A stretch of 64,000 nt of DNA from a bacterium. Its GTDB lineage: Bacteria; Myxococcota; UBA727; JAUIJE01. Every line of letters starts with the position of its first letter. Position 1 is the first letter of the stretch. The stretch spans positions 248,001 to 312,000 of the forward strand of contig JAUIJE010000005.1 of assembly GCA_030431455.1 (NCBI GenBank), read 5' to 3'. The translations under genes were made by a program, and so were the position numbers. Shown here piece by piece: positions 1-7,283 of the stretch. Under the pieces are notes generated by a model. The model was given only the letters and a program-made list of their open reading frames with translations, searched no databases and was not told where the DNA came from.

Positions 1-198
1 ATCGCCGTCCCCGTCCCCGTCCCCGTCGCCATCGCCGTCCCCATCCCCATCGCCGTCGCCATCCCCATCGCCGTCGCCGTCCCCATCCCCGTCGCCGTCA
101 CCATCCCCATCCCCGTCGCCGTCTCCATCCCCATCCCCGTCGCCGTCCCCATCCCCGTCGCCGTCCCCATCTCCGTCCCCGTCACCATCCCCATCCCC
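1..198 (-). repeat. Tandem 6-bp repeat encoding (Gly-Asp)n
   Basis: On the minus strand the array is built of 6-bp units, GGN followed by GAC or GAT, with 33 units visible and more probably beyond the edge. All units keep the reading frame of the lipoprotein gene that contains it. Wobble positions vary (GGG, GGC, a few GGA and GGT; GAC and GAT), so the array is not a perfect recent expansion, although length change by whole units would keep the frame. Confidence 0.9.
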
Positions 199-288
199 GA
201 TCGGGCCGGTCGCCTGGGGGCAAGCGGCCACCGCCCCGACCAACACCGCCCACAACAGGGCCGTCGCACCACGTGTCCGCATCATCAT
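1..288 (-). CDS. Lipoprotein with long Gly-Asp repeat (partial, 3' end outside window)
   Basis: The gene starts at one of three consecutive ATG codons (288, 285 or 282), preceded by AGGAGG at 298-293, and stays open to the left window edge, so the C-terminus is missing. The product begins with a short basic segment, a hydrophobic stretch and a lipobox ending AVAAC, so export and lipidation are likely. After about ten residues the chain becomes an uninterrupted alternation of Gly and Asp, at least 33 dipeptides to the window edge. The frame is kept throughout and only the third bases vary. Such acidic Gly-Asp tracts are flexible, surface-exposed and can bind divalent cations; whether this one is a stalk in front of a folded domain cannot be seen. 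Function unknown. Confidence 0.75.
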   Translation of the reverse strand, partial: MMMRTRGATALLWAVLVGAVAACPQATGPIGDGDGDGDGDGDGDGDGDGDGDGDGDGDGDGDGDGDGDGDGDGDGDGDGDGDGDGDGDGDGDGDGD

Positions 289-370
289 CGCGCCTCCTGG
301 CTCGACGATTGCCATACACCCTGCCGGGTGCGCCGCTGATTTTGCCTGAAACCGACCGCGGACCGGCCGG

Positions 371-2335
371 TCAGTAGCCGCAGACGTCGGTGCCCAGGTC
401 GAGCGCGACCGGGGCCAGCGGGGTGAAGTCCCAGGTCCCGTCGACGGGTCCGCCGCTGCGCTCCATGTTGAGCGCGTACCAGACGTCGCCCTCATTCATC
501 AGTTGCGGCCCGACGGTGAGCTGGAGTTCGCCCTTGACGTACACCTCGAGGGTGGCCTCGGTCGGCTCCCCCCCGATGCGGTCGAGGTAGTAGTGAACCA
601 CCGCGGTGTAGCTGCCGTCGGCGGGGTTGTTGAGGGTGGTGATCTCGGGCCCCGCCCCGCGCACGTCATCGACGTCGAGCCGGGGATCGTCGGACCGACC
701 GGGCATGCCCCATTCGGGGTACCGGTTGTAGGTCGAGCAGTCGGCGCCGTACGAGCGGCAGGTGTCGACGTGGGCGTTGGTGGGCTCGACGCACCAGTTG
801 AACACCTGGGGCCCGCCGTCGACCTGCATCGTGCCGGTGCACGAGCCCGGGCAGGTGCCGAGGTCGCAGAACCCACCGCTCACGGGGGTGCTGGCGTCGG
901 GCGCCCCCGGGACCACGTCGGGGAGGCCACCGTCGGGCACGGGTCCGGCGTCCGCGACCAAGCCCGCGTCGGCGGGCCCCGCGTCGGGGCCGGGCATCGG
1001 GGGGGGCGTGTACGCGGGCCCGATGAAGTGCAGGTCGAGGTCGTTTTGGTCACACGGGCAGACCTGCTGGTTGGCCGGGAGGTCATCGCACTCTTCTTCG
1101 GTGACCAATGTGCATGCACTGCCCGGCTGCGGCGACCAGCGCAGCACGAGGCCAAAGTCACGCGGCAAAATCACCGCGTCGGCCTCGCCGTAGGCCCCGA
1201 GCGCGTCGGTGGCCCGCAGCCGCACGACATAGGTGCCGGGCAACGAGGGCACGATGTTGGTCTCCGCCACCTGGCGGCACTTTGTGGTCGACCCGGCCAC
1301 GCAGCGGTACCCGTTGGCGAGGTCGCATTGCGCGTCGTCGGTGCAGGTCGCGCCGGGGATGCCTTGGTAGAGGACCGCGTCGTTGGCCGGGCTCTCCACC
1401 AAAGTCCAGGTGTACGAAAACGCGTCGCCGTCGGGCTCGGTGGTGTCAGAGCCGTCGATGGTCACCTCGCGCCCGACCCCGACTTTGATTTCTTGTTCGC
1501 GGGTGATCTTCTCCACCGCCACCGCCACCGGGGCGCGGTTGACGTCACCGACGAGGGGAATGCGCAATCGCGGCTCGTTGAGGGCGTCGCTTTGCACGAT
1601 CAGCGCGTCGGTGTGGGGCATGAAGCCGTTGGCTTCGTAGGCCGCGGAGGTGGGGTCCATCCGCACCCCCACCACCTCGGTGCCGTCGACGACAATGGAA
1701 AAATCGCTGGGGGCGCCGGCCTCGAGCGAGAACACCGTGGGAGCCAGGGTCTCGCTCGACTCCAAGAAGACGTCAGACACGTTGAGCCGCCCGTAGCCGA
1801 CGTTGTGCAGTTGCACTTGCTGCCGCGAGCCGGGGCCTTCGTTGACCCGGCCGAAGTCGAGGGTCGCGGGGATGGCCTCGATGAGTGGGGCGCCGCCTTC
1901 GCCCAAGAGGTCGACCGCGACCTCGGGCTCGTCTTTGTCGTCCGACTGCACAAACACCGTCCCGCCAAACAGGCCTTGGCCAATGGGACTGAAGGTGATG
2001 GTCACGTCGACCGTCTCGCCCACCGGCACCCGGTCGGCGGGCTCGGGCGCGGCGAACGCCACCCCGCTGGTGTCGTAGAAGGTGTCATCCGGCGTGCGCA
2101 TGTCGGCAAACCGGAACCCGCCCAAAATGAGCGGGGCCTCGCCCTCGTTGCCGATGGACAACGTCGCGGTGGCCACCTCGCCGATGGGCCGGGGCCCAAA
2201 GTCGATTTGCAGCGGGTTGACCACGATTTCGGGCTCGAGGGTGTCGAGCGTTTCATCGCAGTTGCAGCTCGGGAGCAGCACGAAGAGCGCAGCGCAGAGC
2301 CGCCACAACACACGGGGGAAGAGCGTGCGGACCAT
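371..2335 (-). CDS. Large exported lipoprotein with choice-of-anchor/ASH-like and PKD-like domains
   Basis: The 654-residue product starts MVRTLFP, has a hydrophobic segment and a lipobox ending LLPSC, so it is probably an outer-membrane lipoprotein. Residues about 30-260 form two beta-sandwich repeats of the choice-of-anchor D/ASH type (patterns such as IDFGPRPIGE and LDFGRVNEG, each followed by an S/G-N-x-G turn). About 270-400 look like a PKD-type domain (RAPVAVA, DGSDTTEPDGD, YTWTL) interrupted by a Cys-rich loop. A Pro/Ala/Asp-rich linker follows, and the C-terminal third is Cys-rich and beta-rich. A GTG 18 bp upstream is an alternative start, but the ATG at 2335 sits exactly where a leaderless transcript would begin. 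This suggests a structural or adhesive surface protein; the ligand is unknown. Confidence 0.8.
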   Translation of the reverse strand: MVRTLFPRVLWRLCAALFVLLPSCNCDETLDTLEPEIVVNPLQIDFGPRPIGEVATATLSIGNEGEAPLILGGFRFADMRTPDDTFYDTSGVAFAAPEPADRVPVGETVDVTITFSPIGQGLFGGTVFVQSDDKDEPEVAVDLLGEGGAPLIEAIPATLDFGRVNEGPGSRQQVQLHNVGYGRLNVSDVFLESSETLAPTVFSLEAGAPSDFSIVVDGTEVVGVRMDPTSAAYEANGFMPHTDALIVQSDALNEPRLRIPLVGDVNRAPVAVAVEKITREQEIKVGVGREVTIDGSDTTEPDGDAFSYTWTLVESPANDAVLYQGIPGATCTDDAQCDLANGYRCVAGSTTKCRQVAETNIVPSLPGTYVVRLRATDALGAYGEADAVILPRDFGLVLRWSPQPGSACTLVTEEECDDLPANQQVCPCDQNDLDLHFIGPAYTPPPMPGPDAGPADAGLVADAGPVPDGGLPDVVPGAPDASTPVSGGFCDLGTCPGSCTGTMQVDGGPQVFNWCVEPTNAHVDTCRSYGADCSTYNRYPEWGMPGRSDDPRLDVDDVRGAGPEITTLNNPADGSYTAVVHYYLDRIGGEPTEATLEVYVKGELQLTVGPQLMNEGDVWYALNMERSGGPVDGTWDFTPLAPVALDLGTDVCGY

Positions 2336-2369
2336 CCTTGTACCGTACGGCACCCGGGCCGGCCGTCAA
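2336..2369 (-). promoter_or_regulatory. Predicted leaderless promoter of the choice-of-anchor lipoprotein gene
   Basis: On the minus strand TTGACG (2369-2364), a 16-bp spacer and TACGGT (2347-2342) are followed by six bases and then the ATG at 2335. The -35 box is close to consensus, and the spacing puts the transcription start on or next to the A of the start codon. No clear Shine-Dalgarno at normal distance is present, although AAGG lies directly against the ATG. Confidence 0.6.
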
Positions 2370-2511
2370 ATGGGCACTGTCTCAACAACCTGGGACAACG
2401 CTTTACGCCGCCCCGGGAGCTGTCCTAACGTCTGCTCCTCACAACCACACGTGGGAGAAGCGCCGGCATGGGAGCCGACCGCCTACCCCACCGCTGATGA
2501 GGGGCAGACGT

Positions 2512-2718
2512 ATGGCCGCCGCCGACAAGAGAAAACAGTCTTTGTACTTCCCCGAAGACATGCTCAAAGAAATCCAAGACGAGGCCAACCGGCAAGACCG
2601 CAGCCTGTCCTGGATCGTGCAACAGGCGTGGCGCATCGCCCGCGGGGAAATCAAAAAGTTCCCGTCGGTCAACGACGTCATCGGTGATGACAACGATGAC
2701 GGCGGCGGCGGCGAGTGA
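2512..2718 (+). CDS. Small ribbon-helix-helix-like protein (TIGR04563-like)
   Basis: This 68-residue protein starts at ATG 2512 with GAGGGG upstream. Residues 5-45 have the ribbon-helix-helix pattern: a short strand (KQSLYFPEDM) followed by two helices (LKEIQDEANRQD, then SLSWIVQQAWRIAR), as in CopG/Arc-type DNA-binding proteins. The segment matches my memory of a short myxobacterial family, TIGR04563, whose role is not known to me. The tail is acidic and Gly-rich. It stands alone, divergent from the lipoprotein gene and convergent with the receptor-like gene. A DNA-binding role is inferred from the fold only, and no operator was identified. Confidence 0.75.
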   Translation: MAAADKRKQSLYFPEDMLKEIQDEANRQDRSLSWIVQQAWRIARGEIKKFPSVNDVIGDDNDDGGGGE

Positions 2719-2727
2719 GCTGCCTGC

Positions 2728-2749
2728 GCCCCGGCTTTCGGGCCGGGGC
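2728..2749. terminator. GC-rich hairpin between convergent genes
   Basis: A perfect 8-bp inverted repeat (GCCCCGGC / GCCGGGGC) with a 6-base loop lies in the 57-bp gap between the small ribbon-helix-helix gene and the convergent receptor-like gene. There is no T tract on either side, so it could be a weak or factor-assisted terminator serving both directions. Confidence 0.4.
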
Positions 2750-2775
2750 GGTCGGGCTCGCCTGGTCCTTCGTGA

Positions 2776-5544
2776 TCAGAGATTGAAGTAGAGCCCGCCG
2801 AGGGCCGAGGCGCCCTCTTTGGGCACCAGGCCCGGCATCCGGTCCGGACGCGGCGCGTCGTCTTTGGGATCGATGTTCAGGAGGTTGTAGACCTCCGCCC
2901 ACGCCCCCACCACGCCGAACAACGCCACGGTCTGGTAGCGGGCATTGAACAGCGCATAGCCAGGAATCGTGAACGTCCGGAGGCGCTCCAGGGTCGACCG
3001 CGCGTTGTTGCGGCGTTCGGAGGACAGGCTCGCGGCCGCGGACAAGCCGCCGAACCACCCCGCGTCCCAATGAAAGCCCACGTTGGCCCGCAGCTGCGGC
3101 ACGTCGGTGATCAGCGTGCACGGCACCCCCGTGCCCACCGGGATGTTGAAGCCGGGGCCGATGTCGCACAGCGGCTCGTCGGGGTCGAGGTCGGGCGGCG
3201 CGTAGAACACGCCCCGGGTCCAACTGGCGTTGACGAACGCGAACGAATTCCCGTCGAACTGCACCCGGGCCGAGCCCTCGAGGCCCGCGACCAAGGTGTC
3301 GCCGGCGTTGACCACCACCTCCTGGATGCCGTTGACCGCGACCTTCTCGATCGCGCCCGCGTTCTGCACAAAAAAGGCCGCGCCTTGGAGCTCGGTGTTC
3401 GACGGGCCGAAGGGGACATGGGCCCGGCTCCCGATCTCCACCATGCGAAACGCTTCGCTGCGCAAATCGGGCGAGCCCAAAAACGCTCCCCGGGACAAGT
3501 CCGTGAACACCACCGAGGTCGCGTCAAACTTCTCGTCGAAGGTCGGCGGCCGGTTGCCCATCATCGCGGTGGCGTACGTCCACCAGTCGCCGAGCAGGCG
3601 CACGCTGATGCCCGCGTGGGGCTGAATGTTGGACAAGAAGTCGAACGCCACGTCGCTGTAGCCGACCAAGCGCAGACCGGCGGAGACCCGGACCCGATCG
3701 AAGAAGGTCTGGGCGTCGCTCACGCTGCCCGACACCGTGGCCCGGCACGCGCCGAGGAAGCCGAGTTCGGCCCCCATGAAATTGCATGGCCCGGCCTGGC
3801 CGGGCTGAAGACCGGCCACCGGGCCCAGCGCCTGGGGCACGCCGAGCAGGTCACGGTTGGCCTGAAGCTGGTAGCCCCCGGGGGGCACGAACGCGAACGC
3901 CAGGGCGCCCTCGACGGTGAGCACGTTGCCGGTCACCGCCCGCACGTGGGTGAACACGTCCGCCCCCAATGTCAACGCATTGTAGCCGCGGTCGAGCACG
4001 ACCCCGTCGGGGAACGCCTCGATCAGGCCGTCACCGTCCCGGTCGGGGGTGGTGAAGTCTTTGGGCGTGACCTGCAGCGTCTGCTGGGCGAGGTGGTGGG
4101 TGAAGGTGAGCTGGCCCCCCGCCTCCAAAAAGCCCAGCGCGTCCACCGCCGCGCCGGCGTGCCCGGACCCTTGCCACCCGATGATGCGGCTCTCCTCGCC
4201 GTAGGTATCGAACAGCCCCGCGTAGCCGCCGCGCCACTCGCCCAGCCCATTGGCCCCCCCGAACACCCGGAGGGGGCCGAACTTCGCGTCCGCGCTGCTC
4301 ACAAAACCCCCGCGGAGGTTCTGGCCTTGCAGGGGCATTTCGTCGGGGGCGCGCTCGAACGCGGTGTTGCTGTACCGGTCTTCGAGCACAAACCGGCGCG
4401 GACCGAGGTCGCCCTGGACGTGGGCGCCGCCGTGTACCCGGAACGCGCCAAAGTCCCAGCCCCCGCCCGCGGCCGCTCCCCCGCCGAGGAATGTGCTCCC
4501 GAACCCTTCGGCGTAGGCGCCGTTTTTGCGCCGGGTGGTCACCACCACCCGGGCCGCGCGGCCTTTGGGTCCGGCGGCGTCGATGCTCGGCGAGCGTTGG
4601 ACCTCGACCCGCTCGATGAGGGTGGCGGGCATCCACAGCACCACCCGCCCATCGACGGGGTTGCGCACTTCGACGCCGTCGATGACGAATGACACCCGCG
4701 GACCGTCGCGCAAGGCGCGCACCGTGAGGCGATCGAAGCCGAGCACGTCGAGGTGGGTCTCCATCCCGGGCATGAGCTTGAGGATGTCGGACAGGGTGCG
4801 GACCGGGAGCCTCGCAATGTCACTGCGTGAAAACACCGCCACCGGGGCCACCGGGCGCAAGGGCTCGGCCGGGGGGGCGACGCGCAGCGAGGCGTCGTCG
4901 TACGCGGCGTAGACCCGGAGCTCGTCGCGGAAGGGGTCGTCGCTCTGGCCGGTGGCGGGCACCCGGCGCACCACCGTGGGGGCGGCGCGCGCGGCCACCG
5001 CGGGGGCGGCCCCGTCGTCGTCGTTCCCCGGCGCGCCGGTGTCCTCGGTCTCGTCGGTCTCGCCCGCCTCGTCGGTCTCGCCCGCCTCGTCGGGATCCGC
5101 GGGGGCGCCGTCCCCGTCGTCCGCGGGGGGGTCCTTTTCTTTGGCCGCGCGGTCGGGGGGTGGCGTCGGCGCCCACCGGCGCGGCTTTTTGGTGCTCGCG
5201 TACACCACGACGACATCGCCATCGTTGCGCTGGGCGACGATGAAGTACTCGATGCCGGCCGCGGTGACGTCCTCGCCGGGCACGGTCGCCTGGATGCGGC
5301 GCTTGCCGTCCTCGACGAAGTCGGCCTTTTGGTACTCGTCCTGGCCCACCACGCGGTACCGCAACCGCGCGCGCCGGAAGTGTTTTTTGTCTTTGATCTG
5401 CGCGGTGAACACCAGCGGCTCGCCGGGCAGGACCGGCGGAGGGGGCTTGTGGGCGATCAACGGCTTGGGCGCAGCGGTGGCCGCGGCCGCGGCGAGCAAC
5501 GCCGCCGCGACCCATGCCCCCCCGAGCATGCGCCCCTTCGTCAC
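2776..5544 (-). CDS. TonB-dependent-receptor-like outer-membrane protein with extra N-terminal domain
   Basis: The 922-residue product has a signal peptide (Ala-rich, ending ATAAP). Residues about 28-125 form a small beta-rich domain. An acidic/Pro linker with TDEAGETDE-type repeats runs to about 235. A plug-like domain follows (about 235-345; SDIARLPVRTLSDILKLMPG, then SFVIDGVEVRNP and IERVEVQRSPS), then an outer-membrane barrel ending near YFNL. Known family members take up ligands through TonB. No clear N-terminal TonB box was found, and the plug sits unusually far from the N-terminus. Its GTG start overlaps the stop of the LEA14-like gene (GTGA), so translation is probably coupled; ATG 5529 is an alternative start. 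The substrate is unknown. Confidence 0.75.
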   Translation of the reverse strand: MTKGRMLGGAWVAAALLAAAAATAAPKPLIAHKPPPPVLPGEPLVFTAQIKDKKHFRRARLRYRVVGQDEYQKADFVEDGKRRIQATVPGEDVTAAGIEYFIVAQRNDGDVVVVYASTKKPRRWAPTPPPDRAAKEKDPPADDGDGAPADPDEAGETDEAGETDETEDTGAPGNDDDGAAPAVAARAAPTVVRRVPATGQSDDPFRDELRVYAAYDDASLRVAPPAEPLRPVAPVAVFSRSDIARLPVRTLSDILKLMPGMETHLDVLGFDRLTVRALRDGPRVSFVIDGVEVRNPVDGRVVLWMPATLIERVEVQRSPSIDAAGPKGRAARVVVTTRRKNGAYAEGFGSTFLGGGAAAGGGWDFGAFRVHGGAHVQGDLGPRRFVLEDRYSNTAFERAPDEMPLQGQNLRGGFVSSADAKFGPLRVFGGANGLGEWRGGYAGLFDTYGEESRIIGWQGSGHAGAAVDALGFLEAGGQLTFTHHLAQQTLQVTPKDFTTPDRDGDGLIEAFPDGVVLDRGYNALTLGADVFTHVRAVTGNVLTVEGALAFAFVPPGGYQLQANRDLLGVPQALGPVAGLQPGQAGPCNFMGAELGFLGACRATVSGSVSDAQTFFDRVRVSAGLRLVGYSDVAFDFLSNIQPHAGISVRLLGDWWTYATAMMGNRPPTFDEKFDATSVVFTDLSRGAFLGSPDLRSEAFRMVEIGSRAHVPFGPSNTELQGAAFFVQNAGAIEKVAVNGIQEVVVNAGDTLVAGLEGSARVQFDGNSFAFVNASWTRGVFYAPPDLDPDEPLCDIGPGFNIPVGTGVPCTLITDVPQLRANVGFHWDAGWFGGLSAAASLSSERRNNARSTLERLRTFTIPGYALFNARYQTVALFGVVGAWAEVYNLLNIDPKDDAPRPDRMPGLVPKEGASALGGLYFNL

Positions 5545-6548
5545 CGGGCGAACGCCATCTCGCCTTCGAAGCGGATCGGTTTGCGCACGCCGGCGACCTC
5601 GATGAAGCCGTCGACCACGTAGGGCACATTGGGTTGGCTCAGCAAGGTCGTGACCTCGGGGCCGTAGGTCTCGGCGTTGAGGTTCACGTTGTCTTCAAAC
5701 TCGGCCACCGTGGCCGCGGGCACGATCTCCGGGCTGCCTTGCCCGGGGGCCTGCAGCTGCTTGCCCCCGACGGAAATGCCCCAGGCGAACGCGTCGACGT
5801 TGACCGTGAAGCTGTTGGGATTGTCGATGCCGATGACAAAAAACGCCGCCCCCTTCAGCCCGCCGTCTTCAGACGCGACCTGGGCGGTGCTCAACACCAC
5901 AGTGGGAAACTCCGGCAACGTCAGGTCGCGCTCGCCGGCGAACGTGTCGGTGGCCCCGCCGCGGGTGACCGTGCCCCGGATGTCGAGGCTGACCGTTTTC
6001 CACGCCAGCAACGCCTCCAGCGCGGCGGGGTCGTCGGGGAGCGGCCACTCCACCCGAATCGGGTACTCGGCCCGGCTGTTGGCGGGCACGGTGGCGGCCA
6101 AGCCGTCGCCGGCGAAATAGACCCCGGTCTTGACCTCGGCCGCGGGCGCGGCCGCCGCCTCATCGCCGCTCTCGTCGTCACCGGCCTCGTCCTCATCGGC
6201 CTCGTCGTCGTCCGCGTCGCCCTCGTCCTCGGCGTCCGCGGCGTCGTCGTCCGCCTCGCCCTCTCCGTCGTCCGCGGCGGTGCCGGCCTTGCCCTTGAGC
6301 GCGATCTCCACCGTGCCCCCGGAGATGTCCATCGGCCCCGACCCGGTGTTGGTGACCGCCACGATGGCCCGGACCAGAAGCTTGTCGAACCCGCCTTCTT
6401 CGATCTCGACCCGCAACAACTGCACGTCGCCCGACCCGGAGTCGCCGCCGCGGTCGCCGCCCCCCGCCCCGTCATCGGTCTTGCATGCCGCGGCGCTCAA
6501 CCCCAATGCCAATGCGCCACCCAACAACCACCAAACCTTCGTCTTCAT
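5541..6548 (-). CDS. LEA14/WHy-domain lipoprotein
   Basis: The 335-residue product has a signal peptide with lipobox AAAC at about residue 22. The body resembles LEA type 2 (WHy) proteins: an N-terminal strand set (LLRVEIEEGGFDKLLVRAIVAVTNTGSGP) and a later repeat with IGIDNPNSFTVNVDAF. Between the halves lies an Asp/Glu/Ala-rich insertion (about residues 92-140), probably disordered. The ATG at 6548 follows GGGGAGAG. It lies 12 bp after the preceding lipoprotein gene and overlaps the receptor-like gene by 4 bp, so the three form an operon. LEA14-like domains are linked to stress tolerance in some organisms, but in bacterial envelopes the role is unclear; partnership with the barrel protein is inferred from position. 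Confidence 0.75.
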   Translation of the reverse strand: MKTKVWWLLGGALALGLSAAACKTDDGAGGGDRGGDSGSGDVQLLRVEIEEGGFDKLLVRAIVAVTNTGSGPMDISGGTVEIALKGKAGTAADDGEGEADDDAADAEDEGDADDDEADEDEAGDDESGDEAAAAPAAEVKTGVYFAGDGLAATVPANSRAEYPIRVEWPLPDDPAALEALLAWKTVSLDIRGTVTRGGATDTFAGERDLTLPEFPTVVLSTAQVASEDGGLKGAAFFVIGIDNPNSFTVNVDAFAWGISVGGKQLQAPGQGSPEIVPAATVAEFEDNVNLNAETYGPEVTTLLSQPNVPYVVDGFIEVAGVRKPIRFEGEMAFAR

Positions 6549-6560
6549 CGCGCTCTCCCC

Positions 6561-7208
6561 TCAGCTCTCTTCGTCGGTCCCGAGATCGGGCACCGTGGTC
6601 AACGAAAACACCGCCCCATCGAAACTCTGCACCTCCACCCAACCGACGTCCTCGACGACGACAAAGGAGGCGCTGTCGGTGTCGCCGTCGATGGTCCGGC
6701 TCCACAACACATCAAATCCGGTGAACTCGCCGGCGGGCACGCTGATGTCGCGCTCGTCGCCCACCGCGAAACGGTGGCGCTCCGCCCGGCTGCCCTCGTC
6801 CACCCCGTTGGTGGACACGTCGACGGTGACGTCGGTCTCGTTCACCTGGCCCGCCTCCAACGGGAACGTCAGCAGCTTCACGTCGTTGTCGGGCCGGCCA
6901 CAGCGGGTCAAACAATCGTAGAACTGGGCAATGTAGACGTCCGCGTCCACTACCCGGAGCGTGAGGGTCTGGTCGTCTTGCACAAACCCGCCGCGCCGCG
7001 CGACCCGGGAAAAGCTCAGCGCCCCGTCGTCGCCGGTGCTGCCGGCCTCGTACTGGTGCTCCTCGGTGAGCCCCGAAGCGCTCTCGTAGGTGAAGGTCAC
7101 GCCATCGACCAACGCGAAGTACCGCGCTGCCTGCTCCTCGACGCTGAGCCCGGGGCCACACCCGACGGCCAAAGCCAGCACGCACAGCCCCCACACCCGA
7201 ACCACCAT
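6561..7208 (-). CDS. Lipoprotein of unknown function, first gene of the receptor operon
   Basis: The 215-residue product starts at ATG 7208 after AGGAGG; a GTG one codon upstream is less well placed. The signal peptide ends in a lipobox (LAVGCG). The remainder looks like a beta-rich domain with one pair of close Cys residues (DCLTRC) and no motif I recognise. It is the first gene of an operon with the LEA14-like lipoprotein and the TonB-receptor-like protein, which suggests a shared envelope role. Confidence 0.7.
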   Translation of the reverse strand: MVVRVWGLCVLALAVGCGPGLSVEEQAARYFALVDGVTFTYESASGLTEEHQYEAGSTGDDGALSFSRVARRGGFVQDDQTLTLRVVDADVYIAQFYDCLTRCGRPDNDVKLLTFPLEAGQVNETDVTVDVSTNGVDEGSRAERHRFAVGDERDISVPAGEFTGFDVLWSRTIDGDTDSASFVVVEDVGWVEVQSFDGAVFSLTTVPDLGTDEES

Positions 7209-7238
7209 CACGCCTCCTCGCGGCGATGCCGCGTGGCC

Positions 7239-7267
7239 CGTGTAGCGGAATCAGGCTCCGGTTTCGA
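7239..7267 (-). promoter_or_regulatory. Predicted promoter of the lipoprotein/LEA14/receptor operon
   Basis: On the minus strand TCGAAA (7267-7262), a 17-bp spacer and TACACG (7244-7239) lie about 30 bp before the AGGAGG/ATG of the first gene. Spacing and position fit a sigma-70-type promoter; the boxes match only moderately. Confidence 0.45.
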
Positions 7268-7283
7268 GGACCTAGACGCCGGT

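Noticed and set aside
1-198. Left-edge tandem repeat as a CRISPR array
   Set aside because: Units are 6 bp, have no spacers and stay in frame within a lipoprotein gene.
503-2428. Long plus-strand frame opposite the choice-of-anchor lipoprotein gene
   Set aside because: The minus-strand frame has a signal peptide, lipobox and domain patterns; the plus-strand product is His/Val/Gly/Arg-rich with no fold, a mirror frame typical of GC-rich DNA.
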